NCBI RefSeq assembly: GCF_002161235.1 | Contig: NZ_NFHE01000010.1 | Location: 1-64,000 of the forward strand | Length of the DNA stretch: 64,000 bases | Source: Pseudoflavonifractor sp. An85 | Lineage (GTDB): Bacteria; Bacillota; Clostridia; Oscillospirales; Oscillospiraceae | Direction of reading: 5' to 3' | Notes under the pieces: generated by a model | Told to the model about the DNA's origin: nothing | Seen by the model: the letters and a program-made list of their open reading frames with translations, nothing else | Databases searched by the model: none | Made by a program: the position numbers and the translations under genes | Shown: positions 47,086-56,650 of the stretch, piece after piece | Layout: the number at the start of each line of letters is the position of its first letter | How positions within the stretch are numbered: position 1 is the stretch's first letter

Positions 47086-47451
47086 ATGTTAAAATTAGTA
47101 GCAGGATTGGTGGCAGGGGCCACCCTTCTCACCGTGGGCACCGTGTCCGCTTTTGCCGCTTCCCAGGGCAACTGCCTGGGGGATTGCACCAAAACCCGGG
47201 CCTGTGACACCACCAACTGCTCCGCCCAGTGCTATGTGGACCAGAACAGTGATGGGGTTTGCGACAACCGAGGCACCGTGTGCAACGGACGGTACTATGT
47301 AGATGTGGACAATGATGGCGTGTGCGACAACCAGGGCCAGAACTATGTGGACACCGACAACGACGGTATCTGCGACAACCAGGGCACCCACTGCCAAGGT
47401 GGCAACCAGGGGCACCACGGCAACGGCTACCGGGGCGGACACCACGGGTAA
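47086..47451 (+). CDS. Small secreted protein with Asp/Asn-rich calcium-type repeats
   Basis: A 121-residue exported protein. A signal peptide covers about residues 1-25. The mature part has a Cys-rich region, then three repeats of the form YVDxDNDGVCDN (about residues 50-100), resembling thrombospondin type 3 Ca loops with one Cys per repeat. It ends in a Gly/His-rich tail. The repeats should bind Ca2+. No enzyme domain is seen. GGAGG sits 7 bases before the ATG at 47086; an ATG at 47080 is too close. It starts a cassette with a sigma factor and anti-sigma factor. Confidence 0.75.
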   Translation: MLKLVAGLVAGATLLTVGTVSAFAASQGNCLGDCTKTRACDTTNCSAQCYVDQNSDGVCDNRGTVCNGRYYVDVDNDGVCDNQGQNYVDTDNDGICDNQGTHCQGGNQGHHGNGYRGGHHG

Positions 47452-47475
47452 TTCGACACAAAGCAAGGTGATTTC

Positions 47476-47958
47476 ATGAGGAGCGAAGAGGAGGTCACCA
47501 GGGCCATTGAAACGTATTCCGACACCGTCCAACGGCTCTGTCTCATCCATCTGAAAAACCAAGCGGATACCGAGGACATTTTTCAAACGGTGTTTTTGAA
47601 ATATGCCCTCTGCTCCACTGTGTTTGAAAGCGCTCAGCATGAAAAGGCCTGGATCATCCGGGTGACCCTCAACGCCTGCAAGGATCTTCTCAAAAGCTTC
47701 TTCCGCTCCCGCACCGTCCCCTTGGATGCCCTATTGGAACAGGCCGCCCCGGAGGCGGAGGCCCACCCCGAGGTGCTCCAGGCAGTGCTGACCTTGCCGG
47801 AGAAATACCGGCAGGTCATTTACTTACACTATTACGAGGGGTACACCGCCCCAGAGATAGGAAAACTGCTGAATAAAAACGTCAATTCCGTATATACTCT
47901 GCTGAATCGAGCCAAAAAACAGCTGAAAGAGATCCTGGGAGGTGAGGGGCTTGGATAA
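47476..47958 (+). CDS. ECF-type RNA polymerase sigma factor
   Basis: A 160-residue sigma-70 family protein. Region 2 is near residues 20-60 (QADTEDIFQTVFLKY). Region 4 is near 105-150 (LPEKYRQVIYLHYYEGYTAP followed by EIGKLLNKNVNSVYTLL). It would redirect RNA polymerase to a small regulon, probably including its own operon. It starts 25 bases after the Ca-loop gene and overlaps the anti-sigma gene, so the three form one unit. Confidence 0.88.
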   Translation: MRSEEEVTRAIETYSDTVQRLCLIHLKNQADTEDIFQTVFLKYALCSTVFESAQHEKAWIIRVTLNACKDLLKSFFRSRTVPLDALLEQAAPEAEAHPEVLQAVLTLPEKYRQVIYLHYYEGYTAPEIGKLLNKNVNSVYTLLNRAKKQLKEILGGEGLG

Positions 47959-48727
47959 CCGTATGAAAGAGGCCTTTGACCAGATACACGCCTCCCAGGA
48001 GCTGAAAGCACACACCCACCGCCAAGTGCTCCAGGCCATGGAGGCCCAGCACAAGCCCGCCCAGTCGGTGTGGAAGCCCCTCTGTGCCCTGGCCGCATGT
48101 CTGCTGGTGGTGGTGCTGGGCCTGGGTGGGTATCACCTCTATTTCACCCCCACGTCCGTCATCAGCATCGACATCAACCCCTCCCTGGAAGTGGATGTGA
48201 ACCGTCTGGGCCGGGTCATCGGCCTCCACGGCTACAACCAGGACGGGGAGGAATTTGTGGCCTCCCTGGACGTACTCCACCAGAACTACCAGCAGGCGAT
48301 GGATGAAATCTTGAACAGCGACACCATTGTGGACTGCCTCAACAGGGGCGGGTTCCTGTCCATATCGGTGGTGGAGCTGAGCGGAAACCAGGGGGATGAG
48401 ATCACCACCTATGTCTCCGACTGCACCTCCGGCCATCACAATGTCTCCTGCTCCACCATCTCCTCCCAGGAAGCCCATGAGGCCCATCACGTGGGACTGT
48501 CCTACGGAAAATATGAAATTTACGCCCAGATTGTGGCCTATGACCCGGATTTCACCCCGGAAGAAGCCAACGAGATGACCATGCGGGAGCTGCGGGATAT
48601 GCTGGCGCGTCTGCAAACAGATGATCCGCAGCAAACGCCTCCCACTGTGGATGACACAGACAGCAGCGGCGAAAAAGGACACGGCCAAGGCAACGGCAAC
48701 CAGCATGGCCACAGCAACCATAGTTAA
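47951..48727 (+). CDS. RsgI-like anti-sigma factor
   Basis: A membrane protein of about 258 residues. A cytoplasmic part (about 1-45) precedes one membrane helix (near 45-65). The external part begins with SIDINPSLEVDVN, the hallmark of the RsgI-type domain, in which an Asn-Pro bond is cleaved by autoproteolysis in known members. The C-terminus is a Gly/His/Ser-rich tail instead of a recognised carbohydrate-binding domain. The likely start is the TTG at 47951, 8 bases after GGGAGG and overlapping the sigma-factor stop; GTG 47942 and ATG 47963 are alternatives. It should hold the sigma factor until cleaved. Confidence 0.8.
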   Translation: MDNRMKEAFDQIHASQELKAHTHRQVLQAMEAQHKPAQSVWKPLCALAACLLVVVLGLGGYHLYFTPTSVISIDINPSLEVDVNRLGRVIGLHGYNQDGEEFVASLDVLHQNYQQAMDEILNSDTIVDCLNRGGFLSISVVELSGNQGDEITTYVSDCTSGHHNVSCSTISSQEAHEAHHVGLSYGKYEIYAQIVAYDPDFTPEEANEMTMRELRDMLARLQTDDPQQTPPTVDDTDSSGEKGHGQGNGNQHGHSNHS

Positions 48728-49009
48728 TCCCTCTCTCCCAGAGGCTGAGCACTGAGATTGTTCTCCGTGCTCAGCCTCTTTTTACATGCAAAGGAAATGA
48801 TTTCCTCCATTTTTTGCAGCAAAAAAGTGGGTTTTTACCAAAAAGCACGGTATAATAGCCCCATTCATCTTTTGTACCGCACCCCCCCGCTCTTTGATTT
48901 TCTGTTGTGTGCCCAAGGGGCTAATATAAAAGTTGCCACATTCATTGCATGTTTTTTATATTGAAAAATTAGGCGCTTTTTGGGGATAATTGAGAAAAGG
49001 AGAAACCTT
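48728..49009 (+). other. Leader of the PTS operon
   Basis: After the terminator at 48741-48783, this gap contains TATAAT at 48851-48856 with no clear -35, then about 150 bases of A+T-rich leader. It holds no gene; I did not recognise an antiterminator (RAT) site. Confidence 0.4.
48741..48783 (+). terminator. Terminator of the sigma/RsgI-like cassette
   Basis: A 12-bp stem (GAGGCTGAGCAC at 48741-48752 with its complement at 48767-48778) is followed by five T. Confidence 0.9.
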
Positions 49010-50923
49010 ATGATTACTGTTTCAAAAAGGCAAAAAGAAATAATTCAATATTTGATGAAGCAGACCGACTATGTGACCATCTCAGATATCGCCACAAAGT
49101 TCTCCATGGGTGACCGCACATGCAGAAATGATTTGTCCGCCATCGGCCTATTCCTCAAGCAGGCCAACCTGTCTTTGAGTCGAAAACCGGGCAAAGGCAT
49201 TCTTCTGGACTGTTCTAACCTGGAGCGGCAGACGCTGCAAACCCTTCTGCAAACCTCAGACACCCGCTTTTACAGTCGAAAAGAGCGGGAGAACCTCTCC
49301 ATTGCTCTGCTGCTGCTCAACGAAACCACCACCTTTCAGGAGTTGGCGGACATTTGTCTGGTCAGCCGCCAAACGGTGATCAACCAGTTTGACAGTTTGG
49401 AGCAGCGGTTGTCCAAGCACACGCTCACCATTGAGAAGGTACCCGGCCAGGGCCTGCGGCTGAAAGGGGAAGAGAAGTGTATCCGCTTTCAGTTCTTGGA
49501 GCTGTTGGGTATGCAGTTGTGCAAAGAGGAGATCTACAACCTCTTTGTCCACCACCCCTCTCTCCAACCCTATCTTGCCACCGCCGCACAGCTGGTGGAT
49601 GAGATTCAGGAGCTGAAGAAAGTACAGTTTATGGACTACCGGCGGATTCAGCTCATGCTCTGCTATACCATGAGCCGCATCCACCTAGGCCACACCCTTC
49701 GTATGGACTGGGTTTATGAGGACACCTCCCAGCTCAAACAGCTGGTAGAGCGCTATTTTCGTCCCCATTCGGAGCAATACTACATCTGCTCCCTCATCCA
49801 ATCCGAGCGCACCAGTCAGTCTGCCACAGGAGAAGCCATCCCCGATGAGGCACAGATGATTTCCCAAGAGCTGATTTCCGCTCTGGCACACATGCACCCC
49901 ATTGAGCAAGAGGCCCTGCGAGATATGATTGACGGCCTGACCGCCCACCTGCGGGCAGCCATATACCGCACCCGCAACCACATTCACATATACAATGAAT
50001 TGCTCAATGAGATCAAGTTGTCCGTCTCCCTGATGTTTGAGTTCACTTTGGGAGAAATGGGGAAGATTTCCCAAAAGTATGGCATTCCCTTTGATGAAAA
50101 TGAGATTGCATACATCGCCATGTATCTCACTTCCATCTACGAAACCAGCATCAAAACCAACGTCTCTCTGGACGTGCTCATTGTATGCTCCTACGGACTG
50201 GCCACCAGCGCCGTTTTGAAGCTGCGGCTGGAACAGGCTTTCCCTGACTGCAACGTCTGGGGTCCCTGTTCTCTGGACCAGGTGGATGAGTACCTTCAGA
50301 CCAACAACATAGATCTGATCATCTCCGCCAACAACTACTCCCATCCTCGGATTCCCGTGGTGGTGGTAGACCCGCTGTTGCCGGAAAAGGACTTGGAACG
50401 CATTCGCCAGACTCTATATCACGACTCGTACTCTCTGGTCTGCTCCACCTTTCTCAAGGCCTATTCCACCCAGCCCCACACCCACTGCATCGGCAACTAC
50501 ATTCTCCCGGAGAACATCCAGATTTTGGACCATTGCAGCAGCTGGAACGATGCCATCAAAATCGCCTCTGCCCCTTTGCTCCAGCGCGGGGACATAGAAC
50601 AGCGGTATGTGGATCAGATGATCAACGCCGTAAACAACTACGGCACCTACATGGTGCTCACCCCTGAGGTTACGTATGTCCACGCCGGTGTCAACGACGG
50701 CATCCAGCGCAACTGTGCGGCCATGCTCTTGCTGCGCACCCCCATTCTCTTTGGAAATTTCGACCGGAAACGGATTCGGGCGGTGGTGGTGTTGGGCATC
50801 AACAACCGTCAGGAGGACAGCGAACTCATTAACCTGGCCTACATCTTGGGAAACGAAGATAATCTCCAACGATTGAAGGATCAACATATCACCATTGAAG
50901 AAATTTTAGCACTACACGATTAA
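49010..50923 (+). CDS. PRD-containing PTS transcriptional regulator (MtlR/LicR-type)
   Basis: A 637-residue regulator. N-terminal HTH domains (about residues 1-160) are followed by two PTS regulation domains (about 180-400), an EIIB-like domain (about 400-480, LDVLIVCSYGLATSAV) and a C-terminal EIIA-like domain (about 500-637, with His in TYVHAGVNDG). Such proteins are switched by PTS phosphorylation and activate their own sugar-uptake operon. The start at 49010 follows AAAAGGAG. It directly precedes EIIA, EIIB and EIIC, so it probably controls them. Confidence 0.88.
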   Translation: MITVSKRQKEIIQYLMKQTDYVTISDIATKFSMGDRTCRNDLSAIGLFLKQANLSLSRKPGKGILLDCSNLERQTLQTLLQTSDTRFYSRKERENLSIALLLLNETTTFQELADICLVSRQTVINQFDSLEQRLSKHTLTIEKVPGQGLRLKGEEKCIRFQFLELLGMQLCKEEIYNLFVHHPSLQPYLATAAQLVDEIQELKKVQFMDYRRIQLMLCYTMSRIHLGHTLRMDWVYEDTSQLKQLVERYFRPHSEQYYICSLIQSERTSQSATGEAIPDEAQMISQELISALAHMHPIEQEALRDMIDGLTAHLRAAIYRTRNHIHIYNELLNEIKLSVSLMFEFTLGEMGKISQKYGIPFDENEIAYIAMYLTSIYETSIKTNVSLDVLIVCSYGLATSAVLKLRLEQAFPDCNVWGPCSLDQVDEYLQTNNIDLIISANNYSHPRIPVVVVDPLLPEKDLERIRQTLYHDSYSLVCSTFLKAYSTQPHTHCIGNYILPENIQILDHCSSWNDAIKIASAPLLQRGDIEQRYVDQMINAVNNYGTYMVLTPEVTYVHAGVNDGIQRNCAAMLLLRTPILFGNFDRKRIRAVVVLGINNRQEDSELINLAYILGNEDNLQRLKDQHITIEEILALHD

Positions 50924-50943
50924 CAACACGGAAGGGGAAACTT

Positions 50944-51378
50944 ATGTCAGCCAACATATCCTTAGACCACATTCTCATTGGTCAAACTGCCTCCACCTGG
51001 GAGGAGGCAATCCGCACAGCCGCCACTCCTCTGGTGGACAGTCACTCCATCACTCCGGAGTATGTCCGGCAAATGATTCAAAGCGTGGAAACTTACGGCC
51101 CGTACATCGTCTTGATGCCCGGCTTCGCCCTGGCCCATGCCTCCCCTGGCAGCGACGTGTTGCATTCGGACATCTCCATTGCCACCTTCCAGCCTCCTGT
51201 GGACTTCCACAGCGAGAATGGACCCGTCTCCGTGGTCATGTGTCTGGCCTGCACCGACCGCACGTCTCACATTGACCGTCTCCAGAGCATTGCCTCCACC
51301 CTGATGGATGCCGACAGCATCCGCAGAATTGCAGCCTGCAAAAATAAAGAAGAATTGTATTCTTTATTTCAGGAATAA
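50944..51378 (+). CDS. PTS EIIA component (mannitol/ascorbate type)
   Basis: A 144-residue EIIA of the fructose-mannitol superfamily, passing phosphate from HPr to EIIB. The active His lies in FALAHASPG near residue 61. It begins 20 bases after the regulator and starts the transport part of the operon. The start is ATG with a GGAAGGGG site. Confidence 0.9.
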   Translation: MSANISLDHILIGQTASTWEEAIRTAATPLVDSHSITPEYVRQMIQSVETYGPYIVLMPGFALAHASPGSDVLHSDISIATFQPPVDFHSENGPVSVVMCLACTDRTSHIDRLQSIASTLMDADSIRRIAACKNKEELYSLFQE

Positions 51379-51407
51379 ACCAAACCATAAACAAGGAGGG
51401 AACAAAC

Positions 51408-51695
51408 ATGAAAAAGCCTAAGATTCAGACAGTGTGCGGATTCGGCTGCGGCTCCTCTCTCATGCTGCGCATGAACGTGGAGGCCATCGCCAAAAAGCAC
51501 AACGTGGAAATCGAAGCCTTTTGCGGCGACGTGGGCACCTGCTGTGCCAACGACTGCGATGTGATCTTCATTTCCAAGGAGTTGGCCCAGCGCATTCAGG
51601 ATCGCGCCAAGGTACCCATTGTAGAGTTCAACAACTTCATGAATAAGCAAGAAGTTGAAGAAAAGACCCTGGCCTATTTCCAGACACTGAACTAA
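51408..51695 (+). CDS. PTS EIIB component (ascorbate type)
   Basis: A 95-residue EIIB. The phosphocysteine lies in the P-loop VCGFGCGSSLM, near residue 14. It passes phosphate from EIIA to the incoming sugar bound by EIIC. Operon position 3, with an AAGGAGGG ribosome site. Confidence 0.9.
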   Translation: MKKPKIQTVCGFGCGSSLMLRMNVEAIAKKHNVEIEAFCGDVGTCCANDCDVIFISKELAQRIQDRAKVPIVEFNNFMNKQEVEEKTLAYFQTLN

Positions 51696-51719
51696 CCAAC
51701 ATCAGGGAGGACGTTTGTT

Positions 51720-52994
51720 ATGGGAGTCTTAAATTTTATCATCAATGAAATTTTTGGCCAAGGTGCAATCTTTATTGCCCTGATCGCCTGCATTGGCCTG
51801 ATTCTGCAAAAAAAATCTTTTTCTGAGATCGTCCGTGGTACGGTGATGACCGCCGTTGGCTTCTTCATCCTGTCCACCGGTACCGGCTTGATTACCGGCA
51901 ACTCCATCGACGGCATTTCCACCGCCTTCAACACCATCATGCCTCAGGCTGTGGAGTCCAAGACCGTGGATATCGGCACCATGTACGGCACCGAAATCGG
52001 TATCGTCATGATCGTGGCCTTTGCCATCAACCTGCTGGTGGCTCGCTTCACCCGCTGGAAATCCGTGTTCCTCACCGGACACATGCTCTACTGGTTCCCC
52101 TTTGTGTTCATTGCCGCTGGCGTGGACGCTGGACTCACCGGCGGTAAGCTGATTATCCTGGCCGCCATCTTCACCGCTGTGTATATGGTTGTCTCCCCCA
52201 ACCTCATGCGTCCCTTTGTCAAGGCTGTCACCGGGGATGACTCCTTTACCATCGGTCACCCCACCACCTGCCTGTCTGTGGTCTCCGGCCTGTTGGGCAA
52301 AGTGGTGGGCAACAAGGAGCACTCCACCGAGGATCTGAAGATTCCCTCCTCGCTGGGCTTTTTGAGAGAGATCTCCATCACCGGCTCCCTGGCCATTGCT
52401 TTGACCTATGCCGTGATGTACGGCCTGCTGCTGGCCAACGGCTATGATCCCGCCCAGGTGTGGGGCTATGCCGAGGGCACCACCGGCGCTTTCACCTACA
52501 TCTTCACCCACGCCATTTACTTTGGTGTCGGTATCACCATCATGCTCCAGGGCGTGCGCATGTTGATCGCCGAGATCGTTCCCGCCTTCAAGGGCATTGC
52601 CGACAAGTTTGTCCCCAACGCCATCCCCGCTCTGGACGTTCCCGTGATCTTCCCCTATGCCCCCAACGCTCTGGTCATCGGCTTCCTGGTGGCCATGGTC
52701 ACCTCCATCATCACCATCCTGCTCACCGCTGGTATGTTCCCCACCGTGGTCATTCCTCTGGTGTCCACCTGCTTCTTTGAGATTGGCTGCGCCGCCATTG
52801 TGGGCAACGCCACCGGCGGTGTCCGTGGCTGCATCATCGGTGCTGCCGTGTCCGGCATCATCATGGTCTTCCTGGTGGGCTTCGGCGCCTACTTCTTCAA
52901 CAACACCATTCAGCAGTGGATGCTGGTGTACGGCGGCCAGGACTTCTCCCTGTGGGGCATCGTCGAGGGTCTCATCGCCCGACTGATCGCATAA
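51720..52994 (+). CDS. PTS EIIC component (UlaA/SgaT family)
   Basis: A 424-residue permease of the ascorbate-galactitol PTS superfamily with about ten membrane segments. It should carry the substrate in and present it to EIIB. The family handles ascorbate, but the operon lacks the ascorbate catabolic genes (ulaD-F-type), so the substrate may differ. The start follows AGGGAGGA. Confidence 0.88.
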   Translation: MGVLNFIINEIFGQGAIFIALIACIGLILQKKSFSEIVRGTVMTAVGFFILSTGTGLITGNSIDGISTAFNTIMPQAVESKTVDIGTMYGTEIGIVMIVAFAINLLVARFTRWKSVFLTGHMLYWFPFVFIAAGVDAGLTGGKLIILAAIFTAVYMVVSPNLMRPFVKAVTGDDSFTIGHPTTCLSVVSGLLGKVVGNKEHSTEDLKIPSSLGFLREISITGSLAIALTYAVMYGLLLANGYDPAQVWGYAEGTTGAFTYIFTHAIYFGVGITIMLQGVRMLIAEIVPAFKGIADKFVPNAIPALDVPVIFPYAPNALVIGFLVAMVTSIITILLTAGMFPTVVIPLVSTCFFEIGCAAIVGNATGGVRGCIIGAAVSGIIMVFLVGFGAYFFNNTIQQWMLVYGGQDFSLWGIVEGLIARLIA

Positions 52995-53049
52995 CTGCCC
53001 CCCGTTCCATCCATCTCCCACACGCTTGCATAGGAAAGGTATATCTACC

Positions 53050-53793
53050 ATGAGTTTCAAGTACATGGACCGTATTTATCAGCTTCTTCACACCGTGGAA
53101 CAGGAAGAGGCCACCCACATGCATCAGGCCGTGGACCTGCTCTTTGACTGCGTCCAGCGCAAAGGTACCATTTACACCTTTGGCGCCAGCCATGCGGGCA
53201 TCCTCAGCGAGGAGCTGTACTACCGCGCCGGCGGACTGATGCTGTTCAACCCCATCTTCGGCCGGGAGCTGATGCTGGATTCCAGCCCCATCACCCTGAC
53301 CAGCCAAATGGAGCGCTGCCCCGGCTATGGCACAGCACTGGCACAAAACAAAGCGGACTTTCAGCCTGGAGATGTGCTCATCGTCCATTCCGTGTCCGGA
53401 CGCAATCCCGTGGCCATTGAAATCGCCGCAGAGGCCAAAGACAAGGGCGCGGCCGTCATCGCTGTGACCAACTTGTCCTACTCCAAGTCCGTGATCTCCC
53501 GCCACCCCTCCGGCCTGCGCCTGTTTGAGTTGGCGGACATCATCCTGGACAACCACGGCGACGTGGGAGATGCCTGCGTGGAAATCAGCGGCATCCAGCA
53601 GAAGGTCTCCCCCACCTCCACGGTGGTAGGCGCCACTATGCTCAACTCCATTGTAGCCGAGTTGGCTCAAAAGTTGGTGGATTCCGGCATGAAAAAGCCC
53701 CCCATCTTTTACAGCGCCAACCTGGACGGCGGCGACGAGCTGAACCAAGCCCTGTACCAAAAGTACCGGGATTCCATTCGCTACGCATTCTAA
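53050..53793 (+). CDS. SIS-domain sugar-phosphate protein
   Basis: A 247-residue protein with one SIS domain (IYTFGASHAGILSEELYYRA, then VHSVSGRNPVAIEIA). SIS domains bind phosphosugars and often isomerise them, and this one resembles the UPF0309 group, whose reaction is not firmly known. It ends the PTS operon, so it probably acts on the phosphorylated substrate. The start at 53050 follows AGGAAAGG by about 9 bases. Confidence 0.82.
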   Translation: MSFKYMDRIYQLLHTVEQEEATHMHQAVDLLFDCVQRKGTIYTFGASHAGILSEELYYRAGGLMLFNPIFGRELMLDSSPITLTSQMERCPGYGTALAQNKADFQPGDVLIVHSVSGRNPVAIEIAAEAKDKGAAVIAVTNLSYSKSVISRHPSGLRLFELADIILDNHGDVGDACVEISGIQQKVSPTSTVVGATMLNSIVAELAQKLVDSGMKKPPIFYSANLDGGDELNQALYQKYRDSIRYAF

Positions 53794-53818
53794 TTTCTTT
53801 CCTTCCTCAATAGACAAA

Positions 53819-53858
53819 GAGCGGAGAATTGCCCATAAAGGCAATTCTCCGCTCCTTG
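53819..53858. terminator. Terminator between the PTS operon and clpB
   Basis: A 15-bp stem (GAGCGGAGAATTGCC at 53819-53833 with its complement at 53840-53854) is followed on the plus strand by CTTGTTTTC. On the minus strand the tail is weaker. Confidence 0.8.
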
Positions 53859-53870
53859 TTTTCTTTATTC

Positions 53871-56465
53871 TTATGCAATCACCAGTTCATCTCCCTGGGC
53901 ATCCACCACGATGGTGCTGTCCGGGGTGACCTCTCCGGCGATGATCTTGCGGCCCACCAGATTCTCCACGGTGTGCTGCAGGTAGCGGCGCAGGGGCCGA
54001 GCGCCATACATGGGATCGTAGGCAGACTCCAGCACCAGATCCTTGGCGGCATCGGTGAGTTCCACATGCAGCCGCTTGTCGGCCAGACGGCGGTTGAGGC
54101 TATCCAGCTGCAAGTCGATGATGTGGAAGATGTTGTCCTTCGTCAGGGGCTTGTAGAACACAATCTCGTCCAGACGGTTCAAGAACTCCGGCCGGAAGGA
54201 GCGGCGCAGCAGCTCCTCCACCTGGTTTTTGGCCTCGGGACTGATCTCCCCATCCGCCTGGATGCCGTCCAGCAGGAACTGGCTGCCCAGGTTGGAGGTG
54301 AGGATGATGACGGTATTCTTAAAGTCCACGGTGCGGCCCTGGCTGTCGGTGATACGGCCGTCGTCCAGCACCTGGAGCAGCACATTGAACACGTCGGGGT
54401 GGGCCTTCTCCACCTCGTCAAACAAAATGACGGAGTAGGGGTGACGGCGCACCGCCTCGGTGAGCTGGCCGCCCTCCTCGTAGCCCACGTATCCGGGAGG
54501 GGCTCCGATGAGGCGGGAGACGGAGAACTTCTCCATGTACTCGCTCATGTCAATGCGCACCAGGTTCTTCTCGCTGTCAAAGAGGGCCTCGCTGAGGGTC
54601 TTGGCCAGCTCGGTTTTACCCACACCGGTGGGGCCCAGGAACAGGAAGGAGCCGATGGGCTTGTTGGGGTCGGCGATACCGGCCCGGGAGCGGAGGATGG
54701 CCTCGCTGACCAGCCGCACCGCCTCGTCCTGGCCCACCACACGCTGGTGGAGAATGTCCTCCAGGTGCAGCAGCTTCTCCCGCTCGCCCTCCATGAGCTT
54801 GGCCACGGGAATGCCGGTCCAGCGCTCCACGATGCGGGCAATCTCCTCTTCGGTGACCTTATCCCGGAGCAGCTGATTCTCCTTCTGGTTAGCAGCAATG
54901 GCCTCCTCCTCCTGGAGCTGCTTTTGCAGGCCGGGGATGGTGCCATATTGCAGCTGGGCAGCCTTCTCCAGGTCGTACTCCCGCTGGGCTTTCTCCAGCT
55001 GGGCGTTGGCCTGTTCCAGCTCCTCCCGCAGCTTCTGCACCTTGCCGATGGCATTCTTCTCGTTCTCCCACTTGGCCTTGCCGGCGTTGAACTCGTCCCG
55101 CATCTCGGCCAGTTCCTTCTGGATGTCGGCCAGACGGGCACGGGACAGCTCGTCCTCTTCCTTCTTCAAGGCGGCCTCCTCGATCTCGTGCTGGATGATC
55201 TTCCGGGAGATCACGTCCAGCTCGGTGGGCATGGAGTCCATCTCGGTGCGGATGAGGGCGCAGGCCTCGTCGATGAGGTCGATGGCCTTGTCGGGGAGGA
55301 ATCGGTCTGTGATATACCGGTCGGACAGGGTGGCGGCAGCCACAATGGCGCCGTCGGTGATCTTCACGCCGTGGAACACCTCATAGCGCTCTTTCAGGCC
55401 ACGGAGGATGGCCACGGCGTCCTCCACCGTGGGCTCGTTGACCATCACAGGCTGGAACCGGCGCTCCAGGGCAGCATCCTTCTCAATATACTGACGGTAC
55501 TCGTTGAGGGTGGTGGCGCCAATGCAGTGCAGCTCGCCCCGGGCCAGCAGAGGCTTCAACAGGTTGCCCGCGTCCATGGCGCCCTCGGTCTTGCCGGCGC
55601 CTACGATGGTGTGCAGCTCGTCGATGAACAGGATGATACGCCCCTCGGACTTCTTCACCTCGTTCAAAACAGCTTTCAGACGCTCCTCAAACTCGCCCCG
55701 ATACTTGGCACCTGCAATCAAAGCGCCCATATCCAGAGCAAAAATGGTCTTGTCTTTCAGCCCCGCAGGCACATCGCCTTTCACGATCCGCTGGGCCAGA
55801 CCCTCGGCAATGGCGGTTTTACCCACGCCAGGCTCGCCGATGAGCACGGGGTTGTTTTTGCTCTTGCGGGACAGGATGCGGATGACGTTGCGGATCTCGT
55901 CGTCACGGCCAATGACGGGGTCCAGCTTGTTCTGCCGGGCCCGCTCCACCAGGTCGCTGCCGTACTTTTTCAGGGCCTCGTAAGTCTCCTCAGGGTTGTC
56001 GCTGGTGACCCGCTGGTTGCCTCGCAGGGCGGCCAGGGCCTGCATCACCTGCTCCCGCTCCACCCGGTAGGTTTTCAGCAGCTCCTTGATGGTGCTGTCC
56101 GCCTTGTCCATCAGACCCAGCAACAGGTGCTCCACTGAGACAAACTCGTCCTTCATGCTCCCGGCCACGGACACAGCCTGATTCATGGCCTGATCCACAC
56201 CGGAAGAGATATACACCTGGTCGGCTCTCCGGCCCGAGCCGGACACCTTGGGCAGCTTCTCCATCTCGTGGCGGAGAGCGGCGTCAAAGGATTCGACGGT
56301 CATGCCCATGTGGGTGAGCAGCTGAGGGATGAATCCCCCCTCCTGCTCCACCAGGGCGCAGAGCAGATGCACCTGCTCGATCTGTTGGTTTCCATGTTCG
56401 GTGGCCAGGGTCTGGGCGGCCTGCACCGCCTCCAGGGACTTCTGGGTAAATTGATTCATATTCAT
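53871..56465 (-). CDS. clpB: Disaggregase chaperone ClpB
   Basis: An 864-residue Hsp100 chaperone that, with DnaK, pulls proteins out of aggregates. The N-domain is followed by AAA-1 (GEPGVGKT), a long coiled-coil M-domain (about 400-530), AAA-2 ([14 protein letters not shown]) and the D2 small domain ([10 protein letters not shown]). The start at 56465 follows GGAG. A CIRCE operator lies 98-124 bases upstream, so HrcA should repress it until heat stress. Confidence 0.96.
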   Translation of the reverse strand: MNMNQFTQKSLEAVQAAQTLATEHGNQQIEQVHLLCALVEQEGGFIPQLLTHMGMTVESFDAALRHEMEKLPKVSGSGRRADQVYISSGVDQAMNQAVSVAGSMKDEFVSVEHLLLGLMDKADSTIKELLKTYRVEREQVMQALAALRGNQRVTSDNPEETYEALKKYGSDLVERARQNKLDPVIGRDDEIRNVIRILSRKSKNNPVLIGEPGVGKTAIAEGLAQRIVKGDVPAGLKDKTIFALDMGALIAGAKYRGEFEERLKAVLNEVKKSEGRIILFIDELHTIVGAGKTEGAMDAGNLLKPLLARGELHCIGATTLNEYRQYIEKDAALERRFQPVMVNEPTVEDAVAILRGLKERYEVFHGVKITDGAIVAAATLSDRYITDRFLPDKAIDLIDEACALIRTEMDSMPTELDVISRKIIQHEIEEAALKKEEDELSRARLADIQKELAEMRDEFNAGKAKWENEKNAIGKVQKLREELEQANAQLEKAQREYDLEKAAQLQYGTIPGLQKQLQEEEAIAANQKENQLLRDKVTEEEIARIVERWTGIPVAKLMEGEREKLLHLEDILHQRVVGQDEAVRLVSEAILRSRAGIADPNKPIGSFLFLGPTGVGKTELAKTLSEALFDSEKNLVRIDMSEYMEKFSVSRLIGAPPGYVGYEEGGQLTEAVRRHPYSVILFDEVEKAHPDVFNVLLQVLDDGRITDSQGRTVDFKNTVIILTSNLGSQFLLDGIQADGEISPEAKNQVEELLRRSFRPEFLNRLDEIVFYKPLTKDNIFHIIDLQLDSLNRRLADKRLHVELTDAAKDLVLESAYDPMYGARPLRRYLQHTVENLVGRKIIAGEVTPDSTIVVDAQGDELVIA

Positions 56466-56562
56466 AAGGCTACACTCCTTTGCATGGGGTACAAGCCCCA
56501 ATCTGTCGTTTGACCTTAGTATACCTCTTTGGTAGGAAAAATCATGAACGAAGTGTAAACAA

Positions 56563-56589
56563 TTAGCACTCTCTTTGTCCGAGTGCTAA
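56563..56589. promoter_or_regulatory. CIRCE operator (HrcA-binding) of clpB
   Basis: TTAGCACTC (56563-56571), nine bases, GAGTGCTAA (56581-56589): an exact match to the CIRCE consensus. It lies in the clpB promoter region, but I could not fix the -35/-10 pair. Confidence 0.92.
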
Positions 56590-56599
56590 TTCATGTCAG

Positions 56600-56640
56600 A
56601 AAAAGGAACCCCTGCATGGAGTATGAGCCATGCAGGGGCT
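56600..56640 (-). terminator. Terminator of the LtaS-like gene
   Basis: An 11-bp stem (CCCCTGCATGG at 56609-56619 with its complement at 56628-56638) is followed on the minus strand by a TTCCTTTTTC tail. Confidence 0.85.
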
Positions 56641-56650
56641 ATTTCGGGTG

